From Palaemon carinicauda (taxonomy: Eukaryota; Arthropoda; Malacostraca; Decapoda; Palaemonidae), in the NCBI RefSeq assembly GCF_036898095.1, contig NC_090738.1, forward strand, positions 56,244,648 to 56,308,647: 64,000 nucleotides of DNA, given 5' to 3'. This document shows, piece after piece, positions 1-11,648 of this stretch. The notes beneath the pieces were generated by a model that ran no database searches, was not told the DNA's origin, and worked only from the letters and a program-made list of their open reading frames with translations. Both the position numbers and the translations under genes were made by a program. Each line of letters opens with the position of its first letter. Position 1 is the stretch's first letter.

Positions 1-316
1 AGAACCATAATAATGATAAAATTAAGATCTGTTATAACAGATCCAGCCCTCTTTTTAAAGGGTATATGCTTCTTCTTTGCCCCTGTAGATATTTTATTAA
101 TAATTCAATTAGCAATTCTTACACCATAGCCTCTCATTGTATTCATAACTTCGTCAGCCTCATATGCTTTCCTGTTTAGATACTATCTCCAGTCATTCAT
201 GGCTTTTCTTTTTACTTCACTATCAATACTGGAATCTTTAGCATGCTCTATCTTGTAATTTTCATTACCTCAAAAACTTTCAACAATCAATTTCTGTCTG
301 TCTCTTTTTCATAGTA
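1..316 (-). mobile_element. RTE-like LINE fragment (pre-RT segment)
   Basis: On the minus strand this stretch reads the same way as 35,815-36,100 on the plus strand: both share the run from the AAAGTTTTCGATTAAG-like start, through a Lys/Arg-rich linker and a 'GYGVRI' segment, to a 'GSVIT' segment just ahead of the reverse transcriptase. It is therefore a short piece of the LINE family described at 35.8-37.7 kb, inserted the other way round. It has no intact reading frame. Similarity stops near position 24-40, inside the 30-bp direct repeat that opens the window. Confidence 0.7.
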
Positions 317-330
317 TCCCAAGTGACATT

Positions 331-507
<177 letters not shown>

Positions 508-521
508 TGTATATACATATA

Positions 522-522
522 T

Positions 523-596
<74 letters not shown>

Positions 597-613
597 GAGA
601 GAGAGAGAGAGAG
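522..613. repeat. (GA)n microsatellite
   Basis: About 90 bp of pure GA with one GTGA interruption, 17 bp after the (TA)n tract. From 614 to 757 and from 788 to 1460 I see no gene or recognisable element. Confidence 0.97.
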
Positions 614-1460
614 GACGCCTAGCTTGTGTTTACGAAAGATTTTTCAGTCGGGTCATAATATATTTCCAAACTAAACATCGATCCTTTTTGTCAATAAGTT
701 GTTCGTGAGAATGGCATAGCAAATAACACAACAAATATACCATATTAATTATAAGTTAGAACCATAATAATGATAAAATTAAGATCTGAAGAAGTTATAC
801 TGAATTTACGTTCATCCATAATTGTTCGTGGTTCCCCTACCATCACACCCATTACAGCTCTAACAAGTACTTCCCCGGCCCACCGTCGTCCTCCCCCCGC
901 CCAAACAAACAAACTCTTCTTCACCTGAAATTCTGGAATCTATAGATATTGGGGCTGACAGAGGTGGACTGGAGACGACAGGACATTTGCTTTTGACTGT
1001 ACATTCGGAATGAGAAATGTATTACAAAAAAAAATTCCACATATATAGTGCCGAAGTATTTGTTTTGTGCTAAAGGAAATTTCTACATTTCATTTGAGGA
1101 ACTGCAGTATAGCAATTTCAGTGATTACTGCAAGAAAGGAGTTAGGAAGCACCGTTAAGTAAATGAAATTATATAGTGGATATTTTTATCAAGGTGGCTT
1201 GGAAGAGGATGGTAGTATGACAAAGAATAGAGCGTAGGGTAGCATGCCATAAGGACGTAATCTAATTTGTAAAATTATGTTACAATTTACATGATCATTA
1301 TCCCTCCCCCATCTCCTTGCCTTGGCACTTCGATTTCTCTCATACTATACTTCATGTCTTGGCCCATGTTCTTCATCGTTTTGTTGCTCATTTCTAGTCT
1401 ATCTCTTGTATTCTTATTTTTCAGTGATAGTATAATTGCATCTCCTTTTTGTTGAGTTAT

Positions 1461-1571
1461 AGGTGGTAGGTTGACCAGAGCACCAGTTACCGGTTGAGAC
1501 ACTACTGCTAGAGAGTTATTGGGTCCTTTGACTGGCCAGACAGTACTACATTGAAGCCCTCTCTCCGGTTA

Positions 1572-1629
<58 letters not shown>

Positions 1630-2290
1630 TTGCTAAGCTACAACCCTAGTTTGAAAAGCAGGATGCTATAAGCCCAAGGTCTCCAACAAGGAAAATAGCT
1701 CAGTGAGGAAAGGAGATAAGTAAATAAACTACAAGAAAAATAATGGACAATATAAAACATTTCAAGAATAGTAACAACATTAAAACAGATCTTTCATATA
1801 TAGACTATAAAAACTTTAGCAAGAGGAAAGAAATAAGATCGAAAAGTGTTGCCGAGTGTACCCTCAAGCAAGAGAACTCCACCCCAAAACAGCGGAGGAC
1901 CATCGTACAGAGGCTATGGCACAATCCAGGACTAGAGAACATTGGTTTGATTTTAGAATGTCCTTCTCTTAGAAGAGCTGCTTACAACAGCTAAAGAGTC
2001 TCTTCTACCCTTACCTAAAGGAAAGTAGCCACTGAACAATTATAGTGCAGTAGCTAACCTCATACATACACATACACCCAATAGTCTGGCCTATTCTTTC
2101 CACATTCTCTTCTGTCCTTAGACTCCTGACAACACTGAGATTACCAAACAATTATTCTTCGATAAAGGGGTTAACTACTGCATGTAATTGTTCAGTGGCT
2201 ACTTTCCTCTTGGTAATGGTAAAAGAGACTCTTTCGCTTGGTTAAGCAGCTCCTCTAGGAGAAGGACAATTAAAAGTCAAACCTTTTCTT
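1461..2290 (+). mobile_element. SINE-like repeat copy S1, split by S2
   Basis: The head at 1461-1571 (GGTAGGTTGACCAGAGCACC... through CTCTCCGGTTA) and the body at about 2066-2290 (AATAGTCTGGCCTATTC...) match in order the copies at 8849 and 26,676. The two parts are separated by the reverse copy S2. The 3' end with the AAT tail is missing. No clear tRNA-type B box is visible, so 'SINE' rests on size, shared tail and copy number. It has no coding capacity. Confidence 0.75.
1572..2058 (-). mobile_element. SINE-like repeat copy S2, 5'-truncated, inserted in S1
   Basis: Read on the minus strand it begins at the GTTAGCTACTGCA segment, runs through the conserved body (CTCTTGCTTGAGGGTACAC; GGGCTTATAGCATC) and ends in an (AAT)n tail seen here as (ATT)n at 1572-1628. 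Its 5' truncation and 3' simple tail are typical of LINE-driven retrotransposition. It lies in the opposite orientation inside S1. Confidence 0.8.
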
Positions 2291-2639
2291 TTTACTTCAT
2301 CCGCTGTTTGCAAATTTTTCTTTTTTTTTTTTTGGCATTTTCTGTGGCATTTTATTTGATTATATACTTATCTATCAGTTTTTTTCTAAACTTCATGGAG
2401 TCGTCTTTTTTCTAAATTACATTTCTTTAATCTGATCTTAATTTTACTTTTTGTTCTCATTAACGTTCATATTTTTTCAAAAATTTTCAACTATTTTGGA
2501 ACATTTTTTATTGCATTTCTCCTTTATCCCACTACCTTTTTCTTGCCATATCTTGCCCTACCTTTGGTGATTTTCAATAGCCCAGCAGCTTCAGTTTCTT
2601 TAAATCTTTTCAAGTCCACAATTCTTCTCTTCTGATTAG

Positions 2640-3320
2640 CCTTATCATTTATCGTTCGTCACTCCATTTCATTTATCATGGCATTGTGATCTGTGTAAGT
2701 GGTCTTATCTGTTACTATTTTTTCTTCCTCTATGTGGATAGTCGTGACTCCTCCCTCATCCTCTTCCCTAATTATTCCATAGTCTATTACTGTTAGTAAT
2801 TTTCCTCTATTTTTTTTTTTTTCATGTGTATTGAGAATACTTAAATTCACATTTTCTACTAGTTATACTAGCAACCCCTCACACTGAAACTTCTGTATTA
2901 TTTCTTACTATTTCCTCTACTATTTTGCAACTAAGATCTCCCACTATCGGTATTTTTACTCCATTCTTATCTGGCTGCTTGACTTTTTCTTTTATTACTT
3001 TATGCATTTCCTCCTTTCCCTTCTTGGCTCTCTTACCTTCTTGTGGAGCATACACTACACTTAATCCAATCTTAATGCAACAGCTGTCCATTTGTATCCA
3101 GAGAGCTTCGTGGGTCTTATTCTCTCTATTCTCTTCGACTGCTACATTTCCCAGTTCTTCTTTAGCTTCTTTACTCCCCTTTCTTCTTTTTTTGTTATTC
3201 TCGTACATGTTATATACTTTAGTTTGTATTTTTCCTTCTTTCCCTAATTGCGTTTCAGTCAAACAAATTATTGAGGGCTTAGTTGTGTTCACTGTCTCCT
3301 CCATGGATCTTATTTTTTAT
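2640..3320 (-). pseudogene. LINE endonuclease domain remnant
   Basis: The minus-strand translation shows an AP-endonuclease-like order: 'IICLTETQLGKEG' (the TE motif after strand 2), 'LSVVYAPQEG', then 'IPIVGDLSCKI' where GDFN is usual, followed after a gap by a 'LTVIDYGII' segment matching the usual S-x-IDY end of the domain. A full domain is about 230 residues. Here it is split between two frames (main piece 2879-3304, C-terminal piece 2659-2850) and the GDFN motif has decayed. It belongs with the ORF1-like remnant just upstream on the same strand. The family within non-LTR elements is not certain. Confidence 0.72.
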
Positions 3321-3344
3321 TTAATACCCCGTAAATTTAAATAA

Positions 3345-4645
3345 CAAATTTTGCACTCTTTATACATGACTTTTTTATGCTACGTCTTACCGTCTTTCTT
3401 TCCTTTTTTTTTAAATCCCCTCGTTGGTGTTCTTCCTACCTAGGGCATTACATTTACCCTTAACGGCTCCTGCATTATATTTGCCAGTGCTGACCACTGA
3501 GCCATATCCATCTTTTGATTTGACATTCCTCGGCGTCGTTGTGGTCATGTTAATTGACTTTCGTTCCCGAGTTGGACAATATCTCGTCCACCCTTTGCTC
3601 TAAAATATACACATCTTTATTGACCCTTTCCTTGTCTTCTGTGTTTTTATATTACTTTCATGGACAGTATTGTTAGAGAATCTTCTGTTGTTAATACCTG
3701 GGTTGTTCTCCCAGTACCAATTTCTGTCCCCAATAGCACTTAAATCTGCAGCCTTCTTTATAATACGGGCAATACCTTTCCTCCAAATAAAATCTGCACA
3801 TTGCTGTTTCTCTTCCTCACTGACTCTCTCTTGTTCTATTGCTTTCATTGAAATTTTGCGTGGCCTATACCAAAATTTACATGTTTCTCTCCATTGACAT
3901 CTCTCGATCTCATTCTGCCTTCATAATGTTCTTTTTCTATTTCTACTGGGATATTTCTTCCCTCTGTTATGGTAAAATGTGTACTTTGAGCCTTGGTAAA
4001 ATTTTCTTGCTTCAAAGTACTCACACTCTTTATTTATCTTATTTCGCCTAGATGTCTTATTCACATAACTTCTTCCATTTACTCCTCTTAGTTCATTCCC
4101 TATCCTATTTTGTTTAGTTTCATCTTTCTTCTATCTTATTCTTCATCTTCCCCATTCTACTTATCGTCACTTTGTAGTTTTCTTTTAATCTGCTCTATTT
4201 TTTAACTTGTTGCTGCTTTTGTACCGCATTTGAGGTTCCTGAAGGCACTTTGTCATCATTACCTGAGTCCATAGTTGCTTCTTTCTTATTCTCATATATC
4301 ACGCTTTCATTTGATTATGTTAGTTCACTTATCATTGTGTTTAGGTTTCCTATAGTACGCTGATTTTCTGTTACTTCATCAAACAAAGTTCCATGATAGC
4401 CCCTATGTTTTCTTTATTCCTCTTGTAATATTTTTATCGTTCAGGCCATCTCTTTCTTTGTTGTCTCTAACAGATTTATTTCGTTCTCACGTTCTTTTGC
4501 GATCTTTTTACTCTTTTCGAGGCTATCCAACAGTTTTCTTCTTTCTTCCTATAACTTATATGCTTTCTGTTCCAGCAGAGAGTATTTTTTCTTATAGTTC
4601 GTTCCTTTATTTTCTGTTTTTCATTTAGACATATCCATCTACAAG
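3345..4645 (-). pseudogene. LINE ORF1-like coiled-coil remnant
   Basis: The minus strand from about 4640 downwards gives a Lys/Glu-rich chain with heptad-like spacing (for example 'EERRKLLDSLEKSKKIAKE' followed by 'RENEINLLETTKKEMA'), interrupted by stops. Further down, 3600-3848 gives an 82-residue open segment rich in Lys, Arg and Glu. Position and composition fit the RNA-binding, coiled-coil ORF1 protein that precedes the endonuclease ORF in many LINEs. It is broken by several stops and no RRM or zinc knuckle could be made out. Confidence 0.5.
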
Positions 4646-4913
4646 TTTATATCATGTTTTGCGGAACCTAAATAGGCCCGTTATTTTGTCGGTCAATTCT
4701 ATAGCTGCCAATTATTTTTTGGTTCGACCATAACGTACTAAGCAGGTCGATGTTTCGCATCTATCATATGATGCACAATCCCTCCCCTCAATCGTTTTCT
4801 ACAACAGCCACATACTTCAACTCTCAGATCTTATTCTCCTGCAGCTTCTTCCTCCACGCTTTCACTATCTATCTCATTATTTCTCTACTTTACTTAAGTC
4901 TATCAACTTGCTG

Positions 4914-5094
4914 GCAGGGAACATACCTCAGCGTGGTGCTGGCCCCATTGATTCTGTAATTAGATCTAAGGTATAGCAACAGTGGATACTATCATGCTTT
5001 AATCCTTAGGCCCATCAAAGGCAACAAGGTTGGACATAGAGCACCTACAGGCAGGGAACATACCTCAGCGTGACGCTGGCCACACCATTCCTGG
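4914..5094. repeat. Two direct repeats of about 43 bp
   Basis: The phrase GCAGGGAACATACCTCAGCG, followed by TG(G/A)(T/C)GCTGGCC, occurs at 4914 and again at 5052, a spacing of 138 bp. Function unknown; it may be the end of an unrecognised dispersed repeat. Confidence 0.7.
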
Positions 5095-5544
5095 AATGAT
5101 TTTAATAACTCCTTTCCCTATCTTTGCTTTTTCACCAGCCATAGTACTCATCTGAAGACAATCTGCGACCATACAGATCGTGTCAGATTAATAACGCAAA
5201 ATACTGACGTAAGCTAATACTGTCTGTTTCAATAGAACTTCTAACTCTGAGCTCAACTTAATTGCACCCTTGAATAGGTTGCTATTCGTCTTCAGAGCAG
5301 TGAGATCCCAAGTTGGTAGGCTACAGCATAGATTTTATTGTATTACCAAATTAGATAGGTTGTCCAGCTGTTTAAACTACATCACTTTGATTTTACACTA
5401 ATAAAACATCGTCAATTTCTATTTATTTATTTATTTATTTTTTTTTCGAGTGTTAATCGGTTAACCAACATGCGTTCCGAGGGCTCTTCAAGCTTATAAT
5501 TTTGGATTGTGTTCAACGCCTTATATCACACTACACTATAATTA

Positions 5545-5790
5545 GTTTGTTAACTTCGCCAGAAGGTTGCTTTGATAGGCGTGTATTTATCTATCTATGT
5601 TTATGTTTGTTTGTTTGTGATTCGTAAACACAAAAACTACTCGACCGAATCTCATGAAATTTGGTGGGATGGTTGGCCATGATCCAGTGACAATTTGATT
5701 AGATTTTAAGAGCTATTTGGTCAAAGGTCAAGGTAACGAAAGGTCAAAAACGTCATGGTAACATCCCTAATGCAAATTTAATTCAGTTCG
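5545..5790 (+). repeat. Dispersed repeat, copy 1, with GGTCA-type motifs
   Basis: Starts TTCGCCAGAAGG, then a GTTTGTTTGTTTGTGATTC tract, then a conserved block ending in TGGTCAAAGGTCA (5718-5730) and another AGGTCA at 5741. Its order matches 6183-6420. It is a short non-coding family of the kind with a palindromic 'CGCCAA...' head. The mobile-element class is not clear. Confidence 0.65.
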
Positions 5791-6182
5791 ACTTTGAGCA
5801 CGTTTTTCTTAAGGTTCTGAGGCATGATTGTGTTCATAGGAAAAAACATAACAGGAGCTTCTATTTTACTAAGAGTTATTGCTTTCATTTTAGAAGACAA
5901 TGTACTCCCCTTCAAATATGAGACCAAACACAGAAAACATTGCACATATTAATGTTGCTAACAAAATTTAAATATTGGTTGTTAATTTATGATAGTTCCT
6001 TCACCAAGCGATATGAATGATGAATTTACTTAATCACATGAGGCCCAAAACTGTAAATTAAAACCATATTGATACTCCCTCCCGCTCCCATTAGCCTTGT
6101 TTACATAACTACAAAACAGAATTAAAGTAGGTTTCTAGATTAAATATTATTTTCCTGGTGATTCCGTAATTTTACGTTTTAT

Positions 6183-6420
6183 TACCTTCGCCAACTTTGT
6201 TGCGAAGAGTATGTTTTGATAGGCGTGTATATATTCATTCATGTTTGTTTGTTTGTTTGTGATTCTCATAACCTAAAAAGTATTTGACCGAATCTTATTA
6301 AATTTGGTGTAGGGATTGGCCATGATCCAAGGACAATTTGATTAGATTTTGGTAGTGATTGGGTCAAAGGTCAAAGTCATGAAAAGTCAAGTGTCTTTTT
6401 GCTATATAGTGCTCAATTTT
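6183..6420 (+). repeat. Dispersed repeat, copy 2, with GGTCA-type motifs
   Basis: Second copy of the repeat at 5545, with the head CTTCGCCAACTTTGTTGCGA forming a small palindrome, the GTTTGTTTGTTTGTG tract, and the motif run GGGTCAAAGGTCAAAGTCA at 6361-6379. The two copies are clearly diverged. Confidence 0.68.
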
Positions 6421-6717
6421 TATATCATTTGCATGAAACTAGAGCCAAAATTTGCATAACTTAATTGGCGTTGGACAAGGTATGCTTTCTACCGAGTTTC
6501 CGTTCTAGCTACTATGTGGTTTATAAATCATTCTGCTTGAGAGGTTATGAAATACTTGCTCACCCTCTCTTACATTTCCTTATCGTCATGGTTTCTGTGT
6601 AGGCTACATATTTCAAAATACAGTCTAATTTCAATCTTGTCAATTTCATTTTTAGTGTATATCTATGCTCATTGCATCTCTGAAAAGTTATAATTATGGG
6701 TATGATAGAGGGGTATA

Positions 6718-7538
6718 TGTCGGGAATTTCGAACTGATCAATCGAAATTCCCGCCATTTAACTACACCTACGTTGCGTCATATTGGAGGGAGGGTTGAGA
6801 GAACTCGCGGGCGAATGAATATGGTTCAAGACGAGAATGTTTTAGAACCAAAATAGCAACCGTCTGGTAGGGGAGGGGCTGAGGCTAAAGAAATCGACCA
6901 TTTGTAATTTAGGATTAAGAAATATAATGTCATTTTATTGTAACATGATGAAAAAATCCAATCTAGAAATTTAGGTTCAGGAAAAAAATGCGGGAAAAAG
7001 GTGAAGTCGGGGGGTACAGAGACCAGCTCTGCCTCTTTGATCCGACGTCCCCAACTAAAGTAAGTCCTTAATTGTTCTCCCCCCCCCCCCCCCCCCCCCC
7101 ATTGTACCCAGGTCGGTTTCCATGTAGGTTTTGCTAGAGTTGTGTAAAATTTGAATCTATAAATATTTAATCGATCCTTGTGCCAGGGGATCAGTGTTGT
7201 CTTGTAAAATAGTAAAAAGGTCTCGGTATGGCGTTTATCGAGGTAACTTACTAAAAGTTTAATTAATTTTGCTTAATTTTGAGTCCGGTGCGGACTTAAG
7301 TTTTTTTTTTTTTTCAGTAACGCATGTGGTCATTAAGTCAAGTGTCTCTTTGTATGTCGAGTAAAGGTTTATTTTTTGTATTTCTCTCGTATTAGATGAT
7401 TATTTTTATAATAAATTTGTTAAAATATAGCCGTATTTTACTTAATTCCTGAATGGTTTTGAGAGGCTAGCCTCTTCAAGGCCTTGTGATCCGCCCAGTA
7501 CATCGGGCAGTTTAGTAAACCGGTGAAATTTCGCCACT
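6718..7538 (+). mobile_element. Candidate solo LTR, copy 1
   Basis: Starts TGTCGGGAATTTCGAAC with a hairpin (GGGAATTTCG ... CGAAATTCCC) and ends near GGTGAAATTTCGCCACT. The pentamer GTATA lies directly before (6713-6717) and after (7539-7543), as expected for a 5-bp target duplication. Start, middle (CTCGCGGGCGAA) and end (CTTCAAGGCCTTG, then GATCCGCCCAGTACATCGG) match the copy at 10,714. Because the duplication closes around this copy alone, it is a solo repeat and not one LTR of a 5-kb element. A poly-C run lies at about 7079-7100. No coding sequence. Confidence 0.65.
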
Positions 7539-8848
7539 GTATATGTCATCATGAACTTATTTGATTATGAATTAACCTCCCACATGCCAAATTTTCAAAT
7601 TTCTTATTATTGTCTATTTTTTTATTTAAATAATAAGCCTCTTCCCATTCTCCCACTGTAGGTTTAATGTATTAATGTTGTTCCAGTCCGTTTGACGCAT
7701 TTCTGTCCCTCTTCTGTTATTCTTTCAAGTAGTACTTTCGTGTTTGCTATAGACAATGGTTGTTGATGGCTTTTATATTTGTTTTGCAGTGGCATCTGCC
7801 AGCAGTTCTCTAAACAGTATTTGTAACTTTAAATTCACTACAACTTTACAAAATCACTTGTTATCTATGCCAATAAGCTTCTGTATTTCATGAGCTAACT
7901 CTTATTTTTTCCTAGAAGGGAGATCATTTAATTTGTATGAATTACTGCTTGCAATTACCTATCGTCCAATTTAGTGCTTCATGTAAAAGCAAAGCACTCT
8001 GGACATACACAGAAGAGTTTAACCCAAAACTACAGTAAAAAAATATAAATTTGGAATAACATACTGTGATACTGGAACATTCATTTATCAGTACCGAGCT
8101 TTTCTTCTCATCTTATCTAAAGCTTGGATAGATTTATAATCCTTCTCTTCCTGATTAATGGTATCCATCGCATCAATATAATGTACTCATGAATATATTG
8201 TAAGAGTCTAATACTAGAAATGCTTTTCACTTATTAAAAATTTCTTGTGCTTATATTATAAGCTGAGCTTTACTTTCTACCATTTATTCTGCTATCATCA
8301 ATAATTTCTATGTTTGTTGGGGGATTCTTATCAAACCATTTTCAAATGCAATAGAGTACAAAATTCTGATCCTAACTGGTAGAGTTTACCAAATTATTTT
8401 TAACGTGCGATGATAAAAGCAGCGATGTATGTTTAGCTCCCCGTGTAATTCTTATAACAATATTTTAATTATCTCCGCTTTCCTAAGTTACTCCATGGTG
8501 CTGAATAATAAACCCCAAGTGTGTATTCCATTTTACCTAAATTATGTTTTATATATACAAAAAAAATAATAGTTTTCCGGGTCTTAAAATAAAATCTACT
8601 CTCTGATAGCATATCTCTCTGACATAAGTTATGGGCTTCCATACATCAGTCCTATATCTTCATCATTATGCAGCCATTTAATTACACTTATATCAAATTT
8701 TTACTTGTGGTAAGATGGTTATTTTTTCCCAAAATATATTATCTTTGTGTCCCTGCACTTATCTTTATCTTCAAGTCCTTTTTTATAGTCTAGTCATAAG
8801 ATATTTCCATAGAATTTTGAGTTTATAGCTAATTCTGATGTATCTGTA
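7539..8848. other. No recognisable gene or element
   Basis: AT-rich DNA without a long reading frame or a match to the other repeats in the window. Confidence 0.6.
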
Positions 8849-9498
8849 GGTAGTAGGTTGGCCAGGGCACTAGCCACCCGTTGAGATATTACCGCTAGAG
8901 AGTTATGGGGTACTTTGATTGGCCAGATAGTACTACATTGGATCCTTTTCTCTGGTTACGGTTTTTTCCCTTTGCTTACACATACACCGAATAGTCTGGC
9001 CTATTCCTTACAGATTCTCCTCTGTCCTCATACACCTGACGACACTGAGATTACCAAACAATTCTTCTTTGTCCAAGGGATTAACTACTGCACTGTAATT
9101 GTTTAGTAGCTACTTTCCTCTTGGTAAGGGTAGAAGAGACTCTTTAGCTATGGTTAGTAGCTCTTCTAGGAGAAGGACACTCCAAAATCAAACCATTATT
9201 CTCTAGTCTTGGGTAGTGCCATAGCCTCTGTACCATGGTCTTCCACTATCTTGGGTTAGAGTTCTCTTGCTTGAGGGTACACTCAGACACACTATTCTTT
9301 CTTTTTTTTCTTCCTCTTGTTTTGTTAAAGTTTTTATAGTTTGTATAGGAAATATTTATTTTAATGTTGTTACTGTTCTTAAGATATTTTACTTTTCCTT
9401 GTTTCTTTTCCGCACTGGGCTATTTTCCCTGCTGGGGCCCCTGAGTTTATAGCATTCTGCTTTTCCAATTAGGGTTGTAGCTTAATAACAACAACAAC

Positions 9499-9571
<73 letters not shown>

Positions 9572-9573
9572 TT
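8849..9573 (+). mobile_element. SINE-like repeat copy S3, most complete
   Basis: Reads from GGTAGTAGGTTGGCCAGGGC through AATAGTCTGGCC, CTTGGTAAGGGTAGAAGAG, CTTGCTTGAGGGTACAC and GGGCTATTTTCCC to GGGTTGTAGCTTAATAAC and an (AAT)n tail of about 80 bp. This is the best reference copy here, about 650 bp without the tail. The last roughly 120-170 bp match the 3' end of the LINE at 24.8-26.1 kb. The leucine-rich minus-strand ORF over the tail is an artefact of the trinucleotide repeat. Confidence 0.8.
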
Positions 9574-9956
9574 ACAGAGAATCTTGTATCATCTGAAAAT
9601 TCTGAACTTCCGAATGACCCAACATTTGGTATATAGCTCATCATGATCATGATTTATAGTCATTGATGGACTATAAGTCTAATATTTCTTGGGCTAAATT
9701 ATTTAGTTTTATCATTTAGTATATATTCCCTATCTTTTAGAAAGTATTGGTTCCATGCAATTAGTATTTGAGTGGTAACTATCGCAAGTTAATATATGAG
9801 AGTAACACGATTACTTGTATCAGAATCTTTTCTCAAATAAAAAACAAATGACAAATGGAATTTAACTGTTTGGCCCACTCTTCAAGAAGTCACTTCTTTT
9901 TTTCTCTATCTAGTGCAGCATAGAGATATGAATATGAGAGCGATTACCTATAAAAC
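9574..9956. other. No recognisable gene or element
   Basis: AT-rich interval between the SINE-like copy and the gag-like frame. Confidence 0.55.
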
Positions 9957-10433
9957 ATGGATTGTATCGGTTTTTGTGGCTTTGCAATAGATGCATGTAA
10001 ATCTTGTAAAGAAAGTATTGCATGTAGAAGACAAATGTCAAAAAGGTCTATAGAGCTTCACCCCCTTTGTTCTTCGTGTAGGAAACATTCTTATGTGCAG
10101 GTTTCACCTTATGAGTGTAAGTTGTGGTCTCTTTCGCAGTGGGAGAAACCTGGGAAGAAGAGGAAGAAAACAAAGCAGTATTTGCTGGTTTCCTTGGAGC
10201 TTTATTTGCTGGTTTCCTTGGAGATTAGCACTCTTCTATTGATGCCAAATATCTTTCACGAATTTTTTCTCTCCCTCCCTCAACCAAGTCCTTCGGTTTT
10301 TCTTCGGGGTAACCCTCGGAATCAGTCCATAGTAGGGAGAGCTCATGAGGAGGAACATTCTGTGCATGATTTAGTGATTACCTTCTCCAAGCAAAGGATT
10401 TTCACCCCTACATGTCTGAGACATGCCTCTTGA
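9957..10433 (+). pseudogene. Gag-like ORF of a decayed DIRS-like element
   Basis: A 158-residue open frame. It carries a cysteine cluster ('CGFAIDACKSC', then 'LHPLCSSCR') followed by 'LWSLSQWEKPGKKRKKTKQ', a C-x2-C...WS-x2-QWEK layout that I associate with the gag region of decapod retroelements (family memory, not searched). A 10-residue piece, 'YLLVSLE(L/I)', is repeated in tandem. The frame is followed by RT remnants on the same strand (13.4-14.57 kb). It could instead belong to an LTR element; the DIRS assignment comes from the RT. Confidence 0.5.
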
Positions 10434-10713
10434 TATGACTGGGACTTAAGGTGTAAACCTAAAGAGTATGTGGCCCTTTTTAGATATCAGAGTTACAACT
10501 TCCGTTTGTTCTTTGAGGACAGTTCTGTTGGGTACCAAGGCTTTCCCTGTGTCGGTGCCACTGCCCGCTTGTAAGTCCCTGCAATAGTAAGCGCCATGAA
10601 GGGTTCATCTGCCAAGAGAAAGAGCTTGAGTGAGCTCCTCTTCAGCTTTAGACTTTTTTTCATAGGAAGAAGAGGGAAAAGAAGAGGAATAAGGGAAAAT
10701 TCAGCAAAAAGAG

Positions 10714-11648
10714 TGTCGGGAATTTTCGAACTGGCCATTCGAAAATCCCGCCATTTGACTACATGAACGTTTCGTCAAATGAGGGCAAGGCTGGGAGATC
10801 TCGCGGGCGAAAGACTTGAGGTTTAATACACGACTGTATTGGAACTTAAATCTTAACCACCTGGTGGGGAAGGAGCGAGTGTTATGGAAATTGTCTGTTT
10901 ATAATATATCAATGATGAATCTAACGTAAAATTGAGGCAACATGACAAAAATGTCTTATGTATGGACAAATTCTGGCCCTCAGCCGAAGCCTTAAGCCTT
11001 CCCTTGTGTTTAAAGAAAAGCCTTAACTGTTTTTCGATCTTGTAGTAAATGAAAAGGCATTCTCAAACCCCTTGCAAATAAATAAGCTAAGATTTCCCTC
11101 CACTTTGCTAAGGAAACTTTAGTTAAGGCGGGAAAACGAAGGTTTCTTCGAAGCTGCCGAGCCTCCCTCGGCCTCTTTGCTTCATCGTCCCCCCTAAAGA
11201 TAAGTCCTTTATTAAGTGTACCAGGTTGGTTGTAGTATAAGTTTGTGTGCAAGACGTTTAGTTTTTATATCGCAGTTTAACGTAGAGATCCTTGTGATTA
11301 GGAATCTGAATCCTGAGTTAAATAAGAATAGGGATATTTGGTGTGTGATTCGTTGTGTATTGAATTCGAATTGTCACTATTTTCAGTTTGTTAATAAGTC
11401 CGGTGTGGACTTTGTGCTTGAAGAGCACGTGTTACATTACCAAGAGTCAGCCTTGTTTTTCATTAAGTCTTGTGAACGCTTAAGGATGTTGTTTGTCTCG
11501 TATCAGAGTTTATTTTTATAAAAAAATTGTAAATTTTATCGCCGTATTTTAGTTGACTCCTGGAAGGTTTTGGGAATCTCGCCTCTTCAAGGCCTTGCGA
11601 TCCGCCCAGTACATCGGCCAGATTTAATAAACTGGTGAAAATCACAAC
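10714..11648 (+). mobile_element. Candidate solo LTR, copy 2
   Basis: Begins TGTCGGGAATTTTCGAAC with the same hairpin head as 6718 and ends near GGTGAAAATCACAAC, with the shared CTTCAAGGCCTTGCGATCC block close to the 3' end. It interrupts the gag/RT remnant of the DIRS-like element. I do not see a clean target duplication (AAGAG before, AAAGG after). Confidence 0.6.

Noticed and set aside
2925..3344. 139-codon plus-strand ORF, hydrophobic
   Set aside because: Antisense of the LINE endonuclease remnant; no start or signal context, and the minus strand explains the sequence.
7079..7100. Poly-C run as a regulatory element
   Set aside because: A homopolymer of this kind is often a sequencing or slippage feature; nothing links it to a gene.
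9447..9650. Poly-leucine ORF on the minus strand
   Set aside because: Reading of the (AAT)n tail of the SINE-like copy.
9957..10433. Possible host zinc-finger gene
   Set aside because: The Cys pattern and the QWEK-KK segment fit a retroelement gag-like region, and RT remnants follow on the same strand.
6718..11648. One 4.9-kb LTR element with LTRs at 6718 and 10,714
   Set aside because: The target duplication GTATA closes around the first copy alone, and the interior contains a SINE and a different gag-like ORF with no matching pol.
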